Assembly: GCF_014898095.1 (NCBI RefSeq)
Contig: NZ_CP062946.1
Span: forward strand, 2,914,001 to 2,978,000
DNA length: 64,000 nt
Reading direction: 5' to 3'
Source of the DNA: Thalassotalea sp. LPB0316
GTDB taxonomy: Bacteria; Pseudomonadota; Gammaproteobacteria; Enterobacterales; Alteromonadaceae
Every line of letters starts with the position of its first letter. Within the stretch, counting starts at the first letter, position 1. This document shows positions 10,538 through 18,973 of this stretch, in pieces. The notes under the pieces were generated by a model. It did not search any database and was not told the origin of the DNA. It saw only the letters and a program-made list of their open reading frames with translations. Both the position numbers and the translations under genes were made by a program.

Positions 10538-11767
10538 CTAAAAGCTAAAGTCATGCTGAAGCCTGAATCGGGTTTCTGAGCCTGTTGAATCAAAGCCTAA
10601 CTCATCAATTTCATGTCGTGAAATATCAAACGTTAACTTGTTGCGATGGCCGGTAAAAAACCAGTTAGCACCTAAGGTTAACTCTTTTAAATTGTTGTCA
10701 GAAATATCAGTATTTGGATCGACATTGGCAAAACGCGCTGCTAACTCAAGTTCTTTTGGCATGCTTTTAAAGTAGCGGTTAGGAAAGAAACCTACTTGAA
10801 CATAGTAGCCTTCAAGATTAGTAATTTCATTGTTTACGCGATCATCCACTTGCTTTTGATGATATTCAGTTTGAAATGACACACCGTTGTACCGGTAACT
10901 AAAATCGACCATCCATTGTTTTAGTTTAAATTGATCATCCACCCCCTCAACGGCTTTATCTTTAAAGTCACGCAATTGACCAGGAGCGCTAGTTGAAAAC
11001 TTAGTATAAGCGCTGGTATTAGTCGTTGCGGAAACAGCAAAATGTGCCGCTGGTTTGCTACGGAATTTTAAATCGCCCATGGCAGTTTCCATTTGCTCGC
11101 CTAAAAAATTCCACTGATAACGACCGACATACATAAAGTGATCATTTTCATTTTTGCCATCACGGCCGGTACCGTTGAATATATCGAACCAGTAATTTGA
11201 ATCTGCCCATGTCCCCTTATTTAAATGGCCTAAAAAGCTGATACCTTGCTGGCGATCAATATTGAACCAATCGTTAACTATAGAGCGATCAACGAGTTGT
11301 TGATCTTTTGAAGAGGTTACCCGCTCTGGCGAGTAATGCGCTTTCATACGACCGAAGCGAAATTGGAACTCATCGACAAATTTGTAGGTTAAGCGACTAT
11401 CGAGAAGTTGGCTACCAACAAGGTCGTATTCAAATTTAACTTTAAGGTTCTCGTTAATATTACCACCAACTTTTAAACGCGCTCGTTTGATCTCTTGACT
11501 AGTGGTGTCACCATTTAATTTCGCAATTGAATCAGGATTACCGTCATAAGGCGTTGATACGCGTGATTGAATGCGAAGTTCGGGTTTTAAGTGCATAGCG
11601 CCATCTTGAGAGACTACATGGGTAATATTATCTTTATAGTAAATATCAAGATCAGTTTTATCTGCCGCTGTAACGGTAAAACTTTGACCTAGCAAACTCG
11701 TTGTAATAGTAATGATTGCACAAGGCAAACGGCGTAAAGGTTTATTTGATTGTTTAGGTCTCATCAT
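10538..11767 (-). CDS. OprP/OprO-type phosphate-selective porin
   Basis: Outer-membrane porin of the Porin_O_P family (409 residues). An N-terminal signal peptide (about 1-35, ending near TVTAA) precedes a beta-barrel with alternating aromatic residues, and the protein ends in Phe (LQHDFSF), the usual outer-membrane sorting signal. Segments such as RIQSRVSTPYDG, NENLKVKFEYDLVG, FRFGRMKAHYSPERVTS and QQGISFLGHL fit the family. The family includes phosphate- and pyrophosphate-specific porins. The PHO box upstream independently supports a role in phosphate uptake under starvation. Two adjacent ATG codons (11767 and 11764) are possible starts; neither has a strong Shine-Dalgarno. It is monocistronic, with its own terminator. 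Substrate preference (phosphate, pyrophosphate or polyphosphate) is not visible from sequence. Confidence 0.86.
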   Translation of the reverse strand: MMRPKQSNKPLRRLPCAIITITTSLLGQSFTVTAADKTDLDIYYKDNITHVVSQDGAMHLKPELRIQSRVSTPYDGNPDSIAKLNGDTTSQEIKRARLKVGGNINENLKVKFEYDLVGSQLLDSRLTYKFVDEFQFRFGRMKAHYSPERVTSSKDQQLVDRSIVNDWFNIDRQQGISFLGHLNKGTWADSNYWFDIFNGTGRDGKNENDHFMYVGRYQWNFLGEQMETAMGDLKFRSKPAAHFAVSATTNTSAYTKFSTSAPGQLRDFKDKAVEGVDDQFKLKQWMVDFSYRYNGVSFQTEYHQKQVDDRVNNEITNLEGYYVQVGFFPNRYFKSMPKELELAARFANVDPNTDISDNNLKELTLGANWFFTGHRNKLTFDISRHEIDELGFDSTGSETRFRLQHDFSF

Positions 11768-11797
11768 TTTTATCAGCTTAGTTTAAAAGTTATGCGC

Positions 11798-11831
11798 ATC
11801 CTAAATTCGATTTGTGACAGTTATATGACAA
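11798..11831 (-). promoter_or_regulatory. PHO box and -10 element of the porin gene
   Basis: Read on the minus strand, two 11-bp direct repeats TTGTCATATAA and CTGTCACAAA (11831-11811) match the PhoB consensus CTGTCATA(A/T)A(A/T) almost perfectly. A -10-like TAGGAT (11803-11798) follows seven bases later, the arrangement seen when PhoB replaces the -35 element. The predicted start of transcription is about 20-25 bases before the porin ATG. The remaining sequence to 11928 holds no other clear signal. Confidence 0.85.
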
Positions 11832-11928
11832 AACACCAAAATAAAACACAAAAACCCATAATTAACAACAAGTTAACCTGGAATACATAACCAACTAATA
11901 ACCGTTAACAATTATTATAATTAATCGT

Positions 11929-12201
11929 TTAAACCATTAGTTGAAACAAACGATAAGTTAAACATTGGTTGCTTTTTGTGGTAGCCAACGCAAGGATGAT
12001 GTCATAGCGAGCGTTAAAATAAGAAATGAATAAATCGACTTTAGCTTCAGGCGAGGCACTCTGGTTAAAGTATTTTGCTAGCTCAGCGTTTTGCTGGGAA
12101 ATAATATCATTTCGTTCGCTCAGTAATATCGCTTTTTCTTCGTCTAATTTTGCCAGCCTATTATCAATGTCGAGTAACTTCTTTGATAATACGCTAGTCA
12201 T
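11929..12201 (-). pseudogene. Truncated stub resembling the N-terminus of TOTE-type primase/helicase proteins
   Basis: A 90-residue ORF. Residues about 5-45 form a charged coiled coil (KLLDIDNRLAKLDEEKAIL), followed by SPEAKVDLFISYFNARYDI. That layout, a short coiled coil then S-P-x-x-K-x-x-L-F-x-S-x-F-x-x-R-x-D, matches what I recall of the start of large DEAD/DEAH-helicase proteins carrying a TOTE conflict-system primase domain (consensus near SPEEKIALFRSLFRGREDVY). After this point the frame ends in unrelated residues. A shifted frame briefly reads LRWLPQKATNV and then stops, so the rest of the gene (usually many hundreds of residues) is missing. It is translationally linked to the RES toxin gene: the end of the toxin gene (AAAGGACTTTAA) supplies its Shine-Dalgarno. 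It may still be translated as a small protein. The assignment rests on memory of the family. Confidence 0.5.
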
Positions 12202-12203
12202 GT

Positions 12204-12680
12204 TTAAAGTCCTTTAAACATGCGAGGAGAGTATACAGGCTGTATAGTTTCGATAAGTTTCAGCTTTGTAATATCAGGATGCAGAGGGTTAACAACTGCC
12301 ATAGAATAGTCTTCAATTCCCACCGCAACACTTGGTAAAAATAAAACTAAAGCACGATTAGACTTTAAAAATTCATCTCCCATGAGTTGAGTGCATAGTG
12401 GGTAAGGCATCTCTTGCCAATTATTAGCCAAGTTTTTAAGCTCTAAATGCTCCACTTCAACATCATCAGGTAACTGATAAATAGCCTTACAATGTGATGC
12501 AGGAATTAGTCTAGGTGAAGGGTGATAGTTGGCAGCTTCCACTAATGCTGTTGCCATATCTAAGCCAAAATAAATAACAGGGTGACCAGGAGAATTCCAG
12601 CGCGCCCCGTCTTCAAAGCTAGCCCCTCGCCCAGCAAAATTATCAGCGTAAGCTTTATTGGTGACTCGATAAAGCTTCAT
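12204..12680 (-). CDS. RES-domain toxin of a RES/Xre toxin-antitoxin pair
   Basis: Toxin of 158 residues with the RES fold, related to ADP-ribosyltransferases. Characterised members (for example MbcT) degrade cellular NAD+. The family pattern is visible: RVTNKAYAD near the start, the conserved Arg and Trp in GASFEDGARWNSPGHPVIYFG, the Glu in ATALVEAANYH, and a distal Ser-containing segment (YPLCTQLMGDEFLKSNRALVLFLPS). The length is standard. Its ATG overlaps the antitoxin stop codon (TAATG), the usual antitoxin-first layout. The stub gene follows after two bases. Toxicity itself is inferred from the family. Confidence 0.9.
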   Translation of the reverse strand: MKLYRVTNKAYADNFAGRGASFEDGARWNSPGHPVIYFGLDMATALVEAANYHPSPRLIPASHCKAIYQLPDDVEVEHLELKNLANNWQEMPYPLCTQLMGDEFLKSNRALVLFLPSVAVGIEDYSMAVVNPLHPDITKLKLIETIQPVYSPRMFKGL

Positions 12681-13111
12681 TAACTATACTCGCCGAACTC
12701 TATCTTTCTTAAGGTTTGTCGAACAAGTTCACGCCCAGCATGAGAATCGAGTAATGATACAGGCTGTTCCCCACCAAGCGCTGGAATTGGTGAGTGCAGC
12801 CATTCGCTAGCAAGTTCAAGAGAGCCATATATTCGGGTGGCAAGCATATATACCCGCAAAGTATCGACAACACTGTCGCCAACTATCTTCGGCAGTTTTA
12901 CAAGGCGATAGCTTTTGCTTAAGTTTGTTTTATCTTTACCTACCACTTTAGCGAAAACATCACGATCCTTGATGGTTAAAACAATATTTTTAAGTGTTTC
13001 ACCAGATACACCTTGATTAACCGCGTGGTAATACCCTGCACCACTCATGATGTCGCTATCAGGAATAATAGTAGCTAATTCTTGATAGTCAGTATGTTGT
13101 GCTAATGCCAT
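12680..13111 (-). CDS. Xre/MbcA/ParS-type antitoxin (DUF2384)
   Basis: Antitoxin of 143 residues, first gene of the pair. The N-terminal two thirds is a helical Xre-like DNA-binding region (GVSGETLKNIVLTIKDRDVFAKVVG). The C-terminal DUF2384/MbcA-ParS domain is clear: ASEWLHSPIPALGGEQPVSL followed by GRELVRQTLRKIEFGEYS, which normally caps the toxin active site. AGGTGGG lies just before the ATG at 13111. As in related systems it is expected to repress its own promoter; a palindrome fitting that role lies at 13154-13170. The block lies beside tRNA-Leu, consistent with horizontal acquisition, though no integrase or att repeat remains. Confidence 0.9.
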   Translation of the reverse strand: MALAQHTDYQELATIIPDSDIMSGAGYYHAVNQGVSGETLKNIVLTIKDRDVFAKVVGKDKTNLSKSYRLVKLPKIVGDSVVDTLRVYMLATRIYGSLELASEWLHSPIPALGGEQPVSLLDSHAGRELVRQTLRKIEFGEYS

Positions 13112-13141
13112 AAGCCCACCTCATATAATTCAACAATAGTG

Positions 13142-13170
13142 AGTATACACCAATTAGTAAATATCACTAA
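13142..13170 (-). promoter_or_regulatory. Candidate promoter and operator of the RES/Xre operon
   Basis: On the minus strand a -10 TATACT (13147-13142) is preceded, with a 17-base spacer, by a weak -35 TTAGTG (13170-13165). The inverted repeat TTAGT-GATATTT-ACTAA (13154-13170) covers the -35 and much of the spacer, which is where an autorepressing antitoxin would bind. The repeat is visible; its use as operator is inferred. Confidence 0.5.
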
Positions 13171-13226
13171 CAAAAGAAGTCAAAACAACTAAAACATACA
13201 TTCATAGTTCTAAAATTCGGGTTGAG

Positions 13227-13259
13227 TTAGCAAACAGTTAGCAACCAATTAGCAACCAA
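13227..13259. repeat. Three 11-bp direct repeats containing TTAGCAA
   Basis: TTAGCAA occurs at 13227, 13238 and 13249, exactly 11 bases apart, with partly conserved spacers (ACAG, CCAA, CCAA). The array lies between the tRNA-Leu terminator and the RES/Xre promoter. Helical-turn spacing suggests a protein-binding array. No function is known to me. Confidence 0.6.
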
Positions 13260-13283
13260 AATCCACTAAACATCAGGCACAAA

Positions 13284-13309
13284 AAAGGGCTGTATCGCTA
13301 CAGCCCTTT
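13284..13309 (-). terminator. Terminator downstream of secG/tRNA-Leu
   Basis: Perfect 11-bp stem AAAGGGCTGTA / TACAGCCCTTT with a TCGC loop. On the minus strand the stem runs into six T residues. It lies about ten bases past the CCA end of the tRNA gene. Confidence 0.9.
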
Positions 13310-13319
13310 AATTATGTAT

Positions 13320-13404
13320 TGGTGCGGATGGCGGGACTTGAACCCGCACGCTGTTAAGCACCACCCCCTCAAGATGGCGTGTCTACCAATTCCACCACAT
13401 CCGC
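13320..13404 (-). tRNA. tRNA-Leu (anticodon GAG)
   Basis: An 85-nt class II tRNA read on the minus strand. The acceptor stem is GCGGATG (13404 side) / CATCCGC with encoded CCA at 13322-13320. D-arm, anticodon loop TTGAGGG (anticodon GAG), long variable arm (GGTGCTTAACAGC region) and T-arm GGGTTCAAGTCCC are all present. It follows secG by 15 bases, the common gammaproteobacterial secG-tRNA-Leu arrangement, and is probably cotranscribed with it. Confidence 0.97.
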
Positions 13405-13419
13405 GAAATTTGTTTTAGC

Positions 13420-13791
13420 TTAGTCTGGAATGTCGCTTTCAGACTTGTCGCTTGCTGCTGGTACGTCTTTATTTGGCACTGGCTCAGCCGACGTATCTGC
13501 TGGAATAGAAGACTCTACAGGTGCTTCTAAATTGTTCCATTCGTCTGTCGCGTTTACGCGCTCAACAGTTAACTTACCTAAGACTAAACTGATTGCGAAA
13601 AATGCAATCGCTAGGTAAGTTGTCGCTCGAGTCATGAAGTTACCAGAACCACTTGAACCGAAGATTGTTGCTGATGAGCCGGCACCAAATGATGCGCCCA
13701 TATCGGCACCTTTACCTTGTTGGATAAGAATAAATCCAATCAAGCAAAGTGCAACAATCAAATAAACTATGATTAAAATTTCATACAACAT
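13420..13791 (-). CDS. secG: SecG, preprotein translocase subunit
   Basis: Small integral subunit of the SecYEG protein-export channel, 123 residues. Two transmembrane helices (about 2-22 and 52-72) flank the conserved loop LIQQGKGADMGASFGAG and SSATIFGSSGSGNF. The C-terminal tail is longer than in E. coli and rich in Pro, Ala, Ser and acidic residues. The start is the ATG at 13791 (MLYEILIIV), with AAGGAT eleven bases upstream; the longer frame to 13821 overlaps tpiA. It begins eight bases after the tpiA stop and is followed by tRNA-Leu. Confidence 0.96.
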   Translation of the reverse strand: MLYEILIIVYLIVALCLIGFILIQQGKGADMGASFGAGSSATIFGSSGSGNFMTRATTYLAIAFFAISLVLGKLTVERVNATDEWNNLEAPVESSIPADTSAEPVPNKDVPAASDKSESDIPD

Positions 13792-13799
13792 TATCTGTT

Positions 13800-14552
13800 T
13801 TATCCTTTTGCCTTCGAGCAAATGATTTTAAATTCATCAACTTTTAAACTTGCCCCGCCGATTAGACCGCCGTCGATATCCGCTTGAGCAAATAATTCTT
13901 CACTATTGGTAGCATTAACACTACCGCCGTATAATAACGCAACTTGTTGTGCTACGTCAGCATTTAGTTCACTTAAAAATGAACGAATAAATGCGTGTGT
14001 TTCTTGCGCCATTTCTGGAGACGCTGTTTTACCTGTGCCTATCGCCCAAACTGGCTCATAAGCAACAACAATATTAGAAAAGGCTTCTATCCCTACTTCA
14101 TCAATTACCGGCTGTAACTGACTGGCTAATACTGTCTCGGTTTGGTTAGACGCTCTTTCGTCTTCACTTTCACCAATACATAAAATAGGCGTTATGCCTG
14201 CTTTTAATGCGGTTGCAACTTTCTTTGCAACAAGATGACTTGTCTCGTGATAAATACTTCTGCGTTCAGAGTGCCCGAGAATGACATATTCTACACCAAA
14301 CTCTTTTAGCATCTCTACTGAAGTTTCACCGGTGAAAGCACCTTTAACTTGCTCGCTTGCATTTTGTGCACCAACAGCAAAATTGTCATTTTGCACGGTT
14401 GTTAATACACCAATATGCATCATTGAAGGACAAATAATAACTTTTACATTATCCGCCAACTCGATTTCAGATAACGCTTTACTCATATTTGAGACTAAAG
14501 CTAAATCACCATTTAATTTCCAGTTAGCTGCAACAATTGTTGGTCTAGTCAT
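13800..14552 (-). CDS. tpiA: Triose-phosphate isomerase
   Basis: Glycolytic enzyme interconverting dihydroxyacetone phosphate and glyceraldehyde 3-phosphate in the cytoplasm. The 250-residue TIM barrel keeps the catalytic Lys (NWKLNG near residue 11), His (VILGHSERR near 95) and Glu (AYEPVWAIGTGKTAS near 167), plus the phosphate-binding GGSVN and GGLIGGASL loops. AGGAAAG precedes the ATG. It lies between glmM (111 bases upstream, with a long stem-loop between) and secG (eight bases downstream). Confidence 0.98.
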   Translation of the reverse strand: MTRPTIVAANWKLNGDLALVSNMSKALSEIELADNVKVIICPSMMHIGVLTTVQNDNFAVGAQNASEQVKGAFTGETSVEMLKEFGVEYVILGHSERRSIYHETSHLVAKKVATALKAGITPILCIGESEDERASNQTETVLASQLQPVIDEVGIEAFSNIVVAYEPVWAIGTGKTASPEMAQETHAFIRSFLSELNADVAQQVALLYGGSVNATNSEELFAQADIDGGLIGGASLKVDEFKIICSKAKG

Positions 14553-14588
14553 TTTTCTTTCCTACTTTGGAGCGGCGAGATATTAACT

Positions 14589-14625
14589 AACATGAGCACA
14601 AGTTACAAGTTTTTGTGCTCATGTT
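14589..14625. other. Long intergenic stem-loop between glmM and tpiA
   Basis: Perfect 13-bp inverted repeat AACATGAGCACAA (14589-14601) / TTGTGCTCATGTT (14613-14625) with an 11-base loop. On the minus strand it is not followed by a clear T-run, so it is not a textbook terminator. It could stabilise the glmM 3' end or attenuate readthrough into tpiA. Confidence 0.6.
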
Positions 14626-14663
14626 CTGTTTGTTTGGTTATATTTCAAACACATTGTTAATTA

Positions 14664-16004
14664 TTATGCGCACGCCACCTTTACGGCTTCTGCAATTTCA
14701 TTGGCATACTGCATTACTTCATCTTCTTCAGGCCCTTCCACCATGACGCGAATAAGTGGCTCTGTACCAGATTTTCGCAATAAAACACGGCCACGGCCTG
14801 TAAGCTTTTCATTGACTTGATGAACGGCTGTCGCAACGTTATCGGCGGTCAGTGGGTCATTATCACCACTAAAGCGAACATTGACCAATACTTGTGGGAG
14901 CATCGTCATACCTTGGCGCAATTCGTACAAGCTTTTACCTGTATCAACAATCGCGGTTAAAACATTCAAGGCCGCAATAATACCATCACCCGTAGAAGTG
15001 TGATTTAAATTGATGATATGGCCAGAATTTTCTGCACCAAGCTGCCAGTCGTTTTTCTGCAGTAACTCCATGACGTAACGATCGCCTACCTTTGAGCGGG
15101 CAAACGGAATACCTAAATCGGCAAGTGCTAACTCCAAGCCCATATTACTCATCAGTGTACCAACAACACCGCCGCGCAATTGACCTTTTGCTAAGTCGTG
15201 CGTGGCAATCACAAATACCGCTTCGTCACCATCAACAACGTAGCCGGTGTGATCAACCATCATCAGACGGTCACCGTCACCATCTAATGCGATCCCCAAA
15301 TCGGCTTGGTGTTCAACCACCGCTTGAGAAATCATTGCCATCGATGTTGCACCACAGCCGTCGTTAATATTGGTACCATTAGGTTTTGAGGCTAATTCAA
15401 TCACTTCTGCGCCTAGTTCACGAAATACATTAGGTGCAATGTGATAAGTTGCGCCATTAGCGCAATCGACAACAATCTTTAAGCCTTTTAATGATAAAGC
15501 ACTTGGGAAATTTGACTTACAAAACTCAATGTAACGACCAGCGGCGTCTTCAATACGGTATGCTTTACCAAGCTGAGCTGATTCAACGCAGCTCATGTCT
15601 TTGTCTAATTCAGCTTCAATCGCTAACTCAACGTCATCGGGTAATTTTTCACCGCTTGCTGAAAAGAATTTAATACCGTTGTCGTAGAATGGGTTATGAG
15701 ATGCACTGATCACAATCCCCGCTTCAGCGCGAAATGTTTTTGTTAAATAAGCGATACCCGGTGTTGGCATTGGCCCTAGTAAGCCGATATCAATACCTGC
15801 TGCTGAAAAGCCCGCTTCTAACGCCGACTCCAACATGTAACCTGAAATACGCGTATCTTTACCTATTAATACTTTTTTCGTGCCGCTAGCTGCTAACACT
15901 TTACCTGCCGCATAACCAAGTTTCATCACAAAATCAGGGGTGATTGGGTATTGACCAACTAATCCACGGACACCATCGGTACCAAAGTATCTTCTGTTTG
16001 ACAT
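14664..16004 (-). CDS. glmM: Phosphoglucosamine mutase
   Basis: Converts glucosamine 6-phosphate to glucosamine 1-phosphate for UDP-GlcNAc, peptidoglycan and LPS synthesis. The 446-residue phosphohexomutase has FGTDGVRG at the N-terminus, the phosphoserine loop [19 protein letters not shown] (near residue 100), the metal loop [10 protein letters not shown] (near 240), and the C-terminal phosphate-binding [15 protein letters not shown]. It follows folP by 17 bases, the usual ftsH-folP-glmM order. Confidence 0.98.
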   Translation of the reverse strand: MSNRRYFGTDGVRGLVGQYPITPDFVMKLGYAAGKVLAASGTKKVLIGKDTRISGYMLESALEAGFSAAGIDIGLLGPMPTPGIAYLTKTFRAEAGIVISASHNPFYDNGIKFFSASGEKLPDDVELAIEAELDKDMSCVESAQLGKAYRIEDAAGRYIEFCKSNFPSALSLKGLKIVVDCANGATYHIAPNVFRELGAEVIELASKPNGTNINDGCGATSMAMISQAVVEHQADLGIALDGDGDRLMMVDHTGYVVDGDEAVFVIATHDLAKGQLRGGVVGTLMSNMGLELALADLGIPFARSKVGDRYVMELLQKNDWQLGAENSGHIINLNHTSTGDGIIAALNVLTAIVDTGKSLYELRQGMTMLPQVLVNVRFSGDNDPLTADNVATAVHQVNEKLTGRGRVLLRKSGTEPLIRVMVEGPEEDEVMQYANEIAEAVKVACA

Positions 16005-16021
16005 TTAAATATCCTTGTAAA

Positions 16022-16858
16022 TTACTGCTGCACTGCAGCTAAAACTTTCAGTACGTCCACTGTTTGAGGAACATCGTGAACGCGAATAATTTTCGCACCT
16101 TGCTGCACACTAAGCATAGCGGCAGCTAAACTACCAGCAAGGCGCTGATTAACTTCTCTATTTAATAAGTTACCTATCATCGACTTTCGTGAAATGCCAA
16201 TGAGTAAAGGTAAACCTAGCGCTTCAAATTCACTTAACCGCGCCAGTAACTCGTAATTTTGCGCTAAAGTTTTGCCAAAGCCAAAACCTGGGTCGAGCAT
16301 AATTCTGCTTGAACTAATACCCGCCGAGTTTAACACCTCAATCCGCTGTTGAAAAAACGCCATAATATCAGTTACAACATCTTGATATTGCGGGTTGTCT
16401 TGCATCGTTCGCGGTAGCCCCTGCATGTGCATTAAACACACAGGTACTTTAGGGTATTTTGCTAACACCTCAACACAGCCTTCATTTTGCAGTGCACGCA
16501 CGTCATTAATAATATCAGCGCCAGCAAGAATGCTTTGCTCCATCACCTGAGCTTTTGACGTGTCAACGCTAACCAATACATCAAAATGTTGCTTGATTGC
16601 TTTGATTACCGGAACAACCCGATTAAGTTCATCTTCAAGACTAACATCTTGGGCACCAGGACGCGTTGACTCACCACCGACATCAATGATCGTAGCGCCA
16701 TCTGCAACCATTTGTTCAACTTGCTTGAGTGCATCTGTAGGGTTGAAAAACTTACCGCCATCGGAGAAGGAATCAGGCGTGACATTGAGGATCCCCATCA
16801 CATGGGGTGTAGATAAATCTAAACGAGTTTTCGGGCACTGAAGAAAGGTTGCTGTCAT
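16022..16858 (-). CDS. folP: Dihydropteroate synthase
   Basis: Folate-pathway enzyme joining p-aminobenzoate to dihydropterin pyrophosphate; target of sulphonamides. The 278-residue TIM barrel carries GILNVTPDSFSDGGKF, IDVGGESTRPGA, DIINDVRAL, LDPGFGFGKT and the terminal IRVHDVPQT, all family signatures. The Shine-Dalgarno is weak. A strong terminator at 16896-16916 separates it from ftsH, so folP-glmM probably have their own promoter or rely on readthrough. Confidence 0.97.
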   Translation of the reverse strand: MTATFLQCPKTRLDLSTPHVMGILNVTPDSFSDGGKFFNPTDALKQVEQMVADGATIIDVGGESTRPGAQDVSLEDELNRVVPVIKAIKQHFDVLVSVDTSKAQVMEQSILAGADIINDVRALQNEGCVEVLAKYPKVPVCLMHMQGLPRTMQDNPQYQDVVTDIMAFFQQRIEVLNSAGISSSRIMLDPGFGFGKTLAQNYELLARLSEFEALGLPLLIGISRKSMIGNLLNREVNQRLAGSLAAAMLSVQQGAKIIRVHDVPQTVDVLKVLAAVQQ

Positions 16859-16895
16859 AGGGTGTTATTATTATTCTAAAATGCTAAATTAAAAA

Positions 16896-16916
16896 AAGCC
16901 CCTAAAAACGGGGCTT
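16896..16916 (-). terminator. Terminator between ftsH and folP
   Basis: AAGCCCC (16896-16902) pairs with GGGGCTT (16910-16916) across a 7-base loop. On the minus strand the stem leads into seven T residues, just after the ftsH stop codon. Confidence 0.85.
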
Positions 16917-16934
16917 CTTATTATACCAAGTAAA

Positions 16935-18902
16935 TTAGTCTTGGATATCTTTAGGAGACGATAAATTTGGCTCTACCTTGTTATCGTCATTGCCTTTTGA
17001 CTTATCTGCTTCGTCAGCCTTCTCACCTTGTTTTGATACAGGAGGCTCTGACGATTGAGAGTCGTCGAAACCACCGCCATCTGCTGGTGGGCGAACTTCT
17101 TTGCGCGCCATTAGGTCGTCAATTTGGCCAGCATCAATAGTCTCATATTGCATTAAGGCATCTTTCATCGCATGCAAAATATCCATATTATCTTTTAAAA
17201 TTTGCTCTGCTCGCTGGTAATTTCGATTACAGAAAGCTTTGATTTCCATATCTATTTCTTGAGCTGTTTCATCAGACATATGCAACGACTTAGATGATGT
17301 ACGACCTAAAAACACTTCGCCTTCTTCTTCGGCGTATAGCATTGGGCCCATTTTCTCCGACAAGCCCCACTGAGTAACCATTTTACGCGCTAGGTTTGTC
17401 GCACGCTCGATATCATTTGATGCACCTGTTGAAACTTTATCAGGGCCATAAATGATCTCTTCAGCAATACGGCCACCGTATAATGAAGAAATATTACTTT
17501 CTAAATGTTGCTTAGAATGACTGAAGCGATCTTTTTCTGGTAAGTACATGGTGACACCTAAGGCACGACCACGCGGAATAATACTCACTTTATAAACTGG
17601 ATCATGCTCTGGTACTAAGCGACCAACAATTGCGTGACCCGCTTCGTGGTATGCAGTCATTTCTTTTTCTTCATCGCTCATTACCATTGAACGACGCTCT
17701 GCACCCATTAAGATTTTATCTTTGGCTTTCTCAAACTCTTCCATTGAAACAACACGGCGAGAAGCACGCGCCGCAAATAATGCAGCTTCATTCACTAAGT
17801 TTGCTAAATCTGCACCAGAGAAACCCGGCGTACCACGTGCGATAACCGATGCTTTTACATCATCGCCAATTGGCACTTTACGCATGTGAACTTTTAAGAT
17901 TTGCTCGCGACCGCGAATATCTGGTAAACCTACGGTTACTTGACGGTCAAAACGACCAGGGCGAAGTAAGGCTGGGTCTAACACATCTGGACGGTTAGTA
18001 GCAGCGATAACAATAACCCCTTCGTTACCTTCAAAGCCATCCATTTCAACAAGCATTTGGTTTAAGGTTTGCTCACGCTCATCGTGACCACCACCTAAAC
18101 CGGCACCACGTTGGCGACCTACCGCATCAATCTCATCGATAAAAATAATACAAGGTGCAGATTTCTTCGCTTGGTCGAACATATCGCGAACACGCGAGGC
18201 ACCCACACCAACAAACATTTCAACGAAATCAGAACCTGAGATAGAAAAGAATGGTACTTTGGCTTCACCAGCGATTGCTTTTGCAAGTAATGTTTTACCC
18301 GTACCTGGTTGACCAACCATTAAAATACCTGACGGAATACGGCCACCAAGTTTTTGGAATTTCGTTGGATCACGCAAATAATCAACTAACTCAGCAACTT
18401 CTTCTTTTGCTTCATCACAACCGGCAACATCGGCAAAGGTTGTTTTAATTTGATCTTCGCTTAATAAACGCGCTTTAGATTTACCAAATGACATCGCGCC
18501 TTTACCGCCACCACCTTGCATTTGACGCATGAAGAAAATCCACACACCAATAAGTAGTAACATTGGGAACCACGAAATAAAAATAGACGTTAAGATGCTT
18601 GGCTCTTCAGGTAATTCACCTGTAGCACGAACACCTTGCTTAACCAAGTCGTTAATTAAATCGCGATCGTAACCACCCGGAATAACCGTGACGAATTGTT
18701 CACCATTGCGCTTAGTACCTTTAATAACGCCGTTGCGATCAACGGTTGCTTCACGCACTTGGCTTTGTCGTACATCTTGTACAAACCGAGTGTAATCTAA
18801 TTGCTGTTCATTGCTGTTACCGGGAGTAAAACTCTGGAACACAGACATCAAGACAACTGCAATAACCAACCATAAAATAAGATTTTTTGCCATATCGCTC
18901 AA
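16935..18902 (-). CDS. ftsH: ATP-dependent zinc metalloprotease FtsH
   Basis: Membrane-anchored AAA+ protease that degrades misfolded membrane proteins and regulators such as LpxC and sigma-32. Two N-terminal helices (about 6-24 and 103-122) flank a periplasmic domain. The AAA module has Walker [14 protein letters not shown], Walker [12 protein letters not shown] and the second region of homology [20 protein letters not shown]. The zinc protease motif is HEAGH near residue 420. The C-terminal tail (about 605-655) is acidic and disordered. It is 71 bases downstream of rlmE, the classic pairing. Confidence 0.98.
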   Translation of the reverse strand: MSDMAKNLILWLVIAVVLMSVFQSFTPGNSNEQQLDYTRFVQDVRQSQVREATVDRNGVIKGTKRNGEQFVTVIPGGYDRDLINDLVKQGVRATGELPEEPSILTSIFISWFPMLLLIGVWIFFMRQMQGGGGKGAMSFGKSKARLLSEDQIKTTFADVAGCDEAKEEVAELVDYLRDPTKFQKLGGRIPSGILMVGQPGTGKTLLAKAIAGEAKVPFFSISGSDFVEMFVGVGASRVRDMFDQAKKSAPCIIFIDEIDAVGRQRGAGLGGGHDEREQTLNQMLVEMDGFEGNEGVIVIAATNRPDVLDPALLRPGRFDRQVTVGLPDIRGREQILKVHMRKVPIGDDVKASVIARGTPGFSGADLANLVNEAALFAARASRRVVSMEEFEKAKDKILMGAERRSMVMSDEEKEMTAYHEAGHAIVGRLVPEHDPVYKVSIIPRGRALGVTMYLPEKDRFSHSKQHLESNISSLYGGRIAEEIIYGPDKVSTGASNDIERATNLARKMVTQWGLSEKMGPMLYAEEEGEVFLGRTSSKSLHMSDETAQEIDMEIKAFCNRNYQRAEQILKDNMDILHAMKDALMQYETIDAGQIDDLMARKEVRPPADGGGFDDSQSSEPPVSKQGEKADEADKSKGNDDNKVEPNLSSPKDIQD

Positions 18903-18973
18903 CTTAACAACCTCTTGCTGTGTCTAAAAAAATGCGACTCTTTAGAATAAATAAATTCATTACTTCTAATTTA

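Noticed and set aside
11880..13404. Integrated island with att repeats at tRNA-Leu
   Set aside because: No second copy of the tRNA 3' end is visible on the far side of the RES/Xre-stub block, and no integrase is present.
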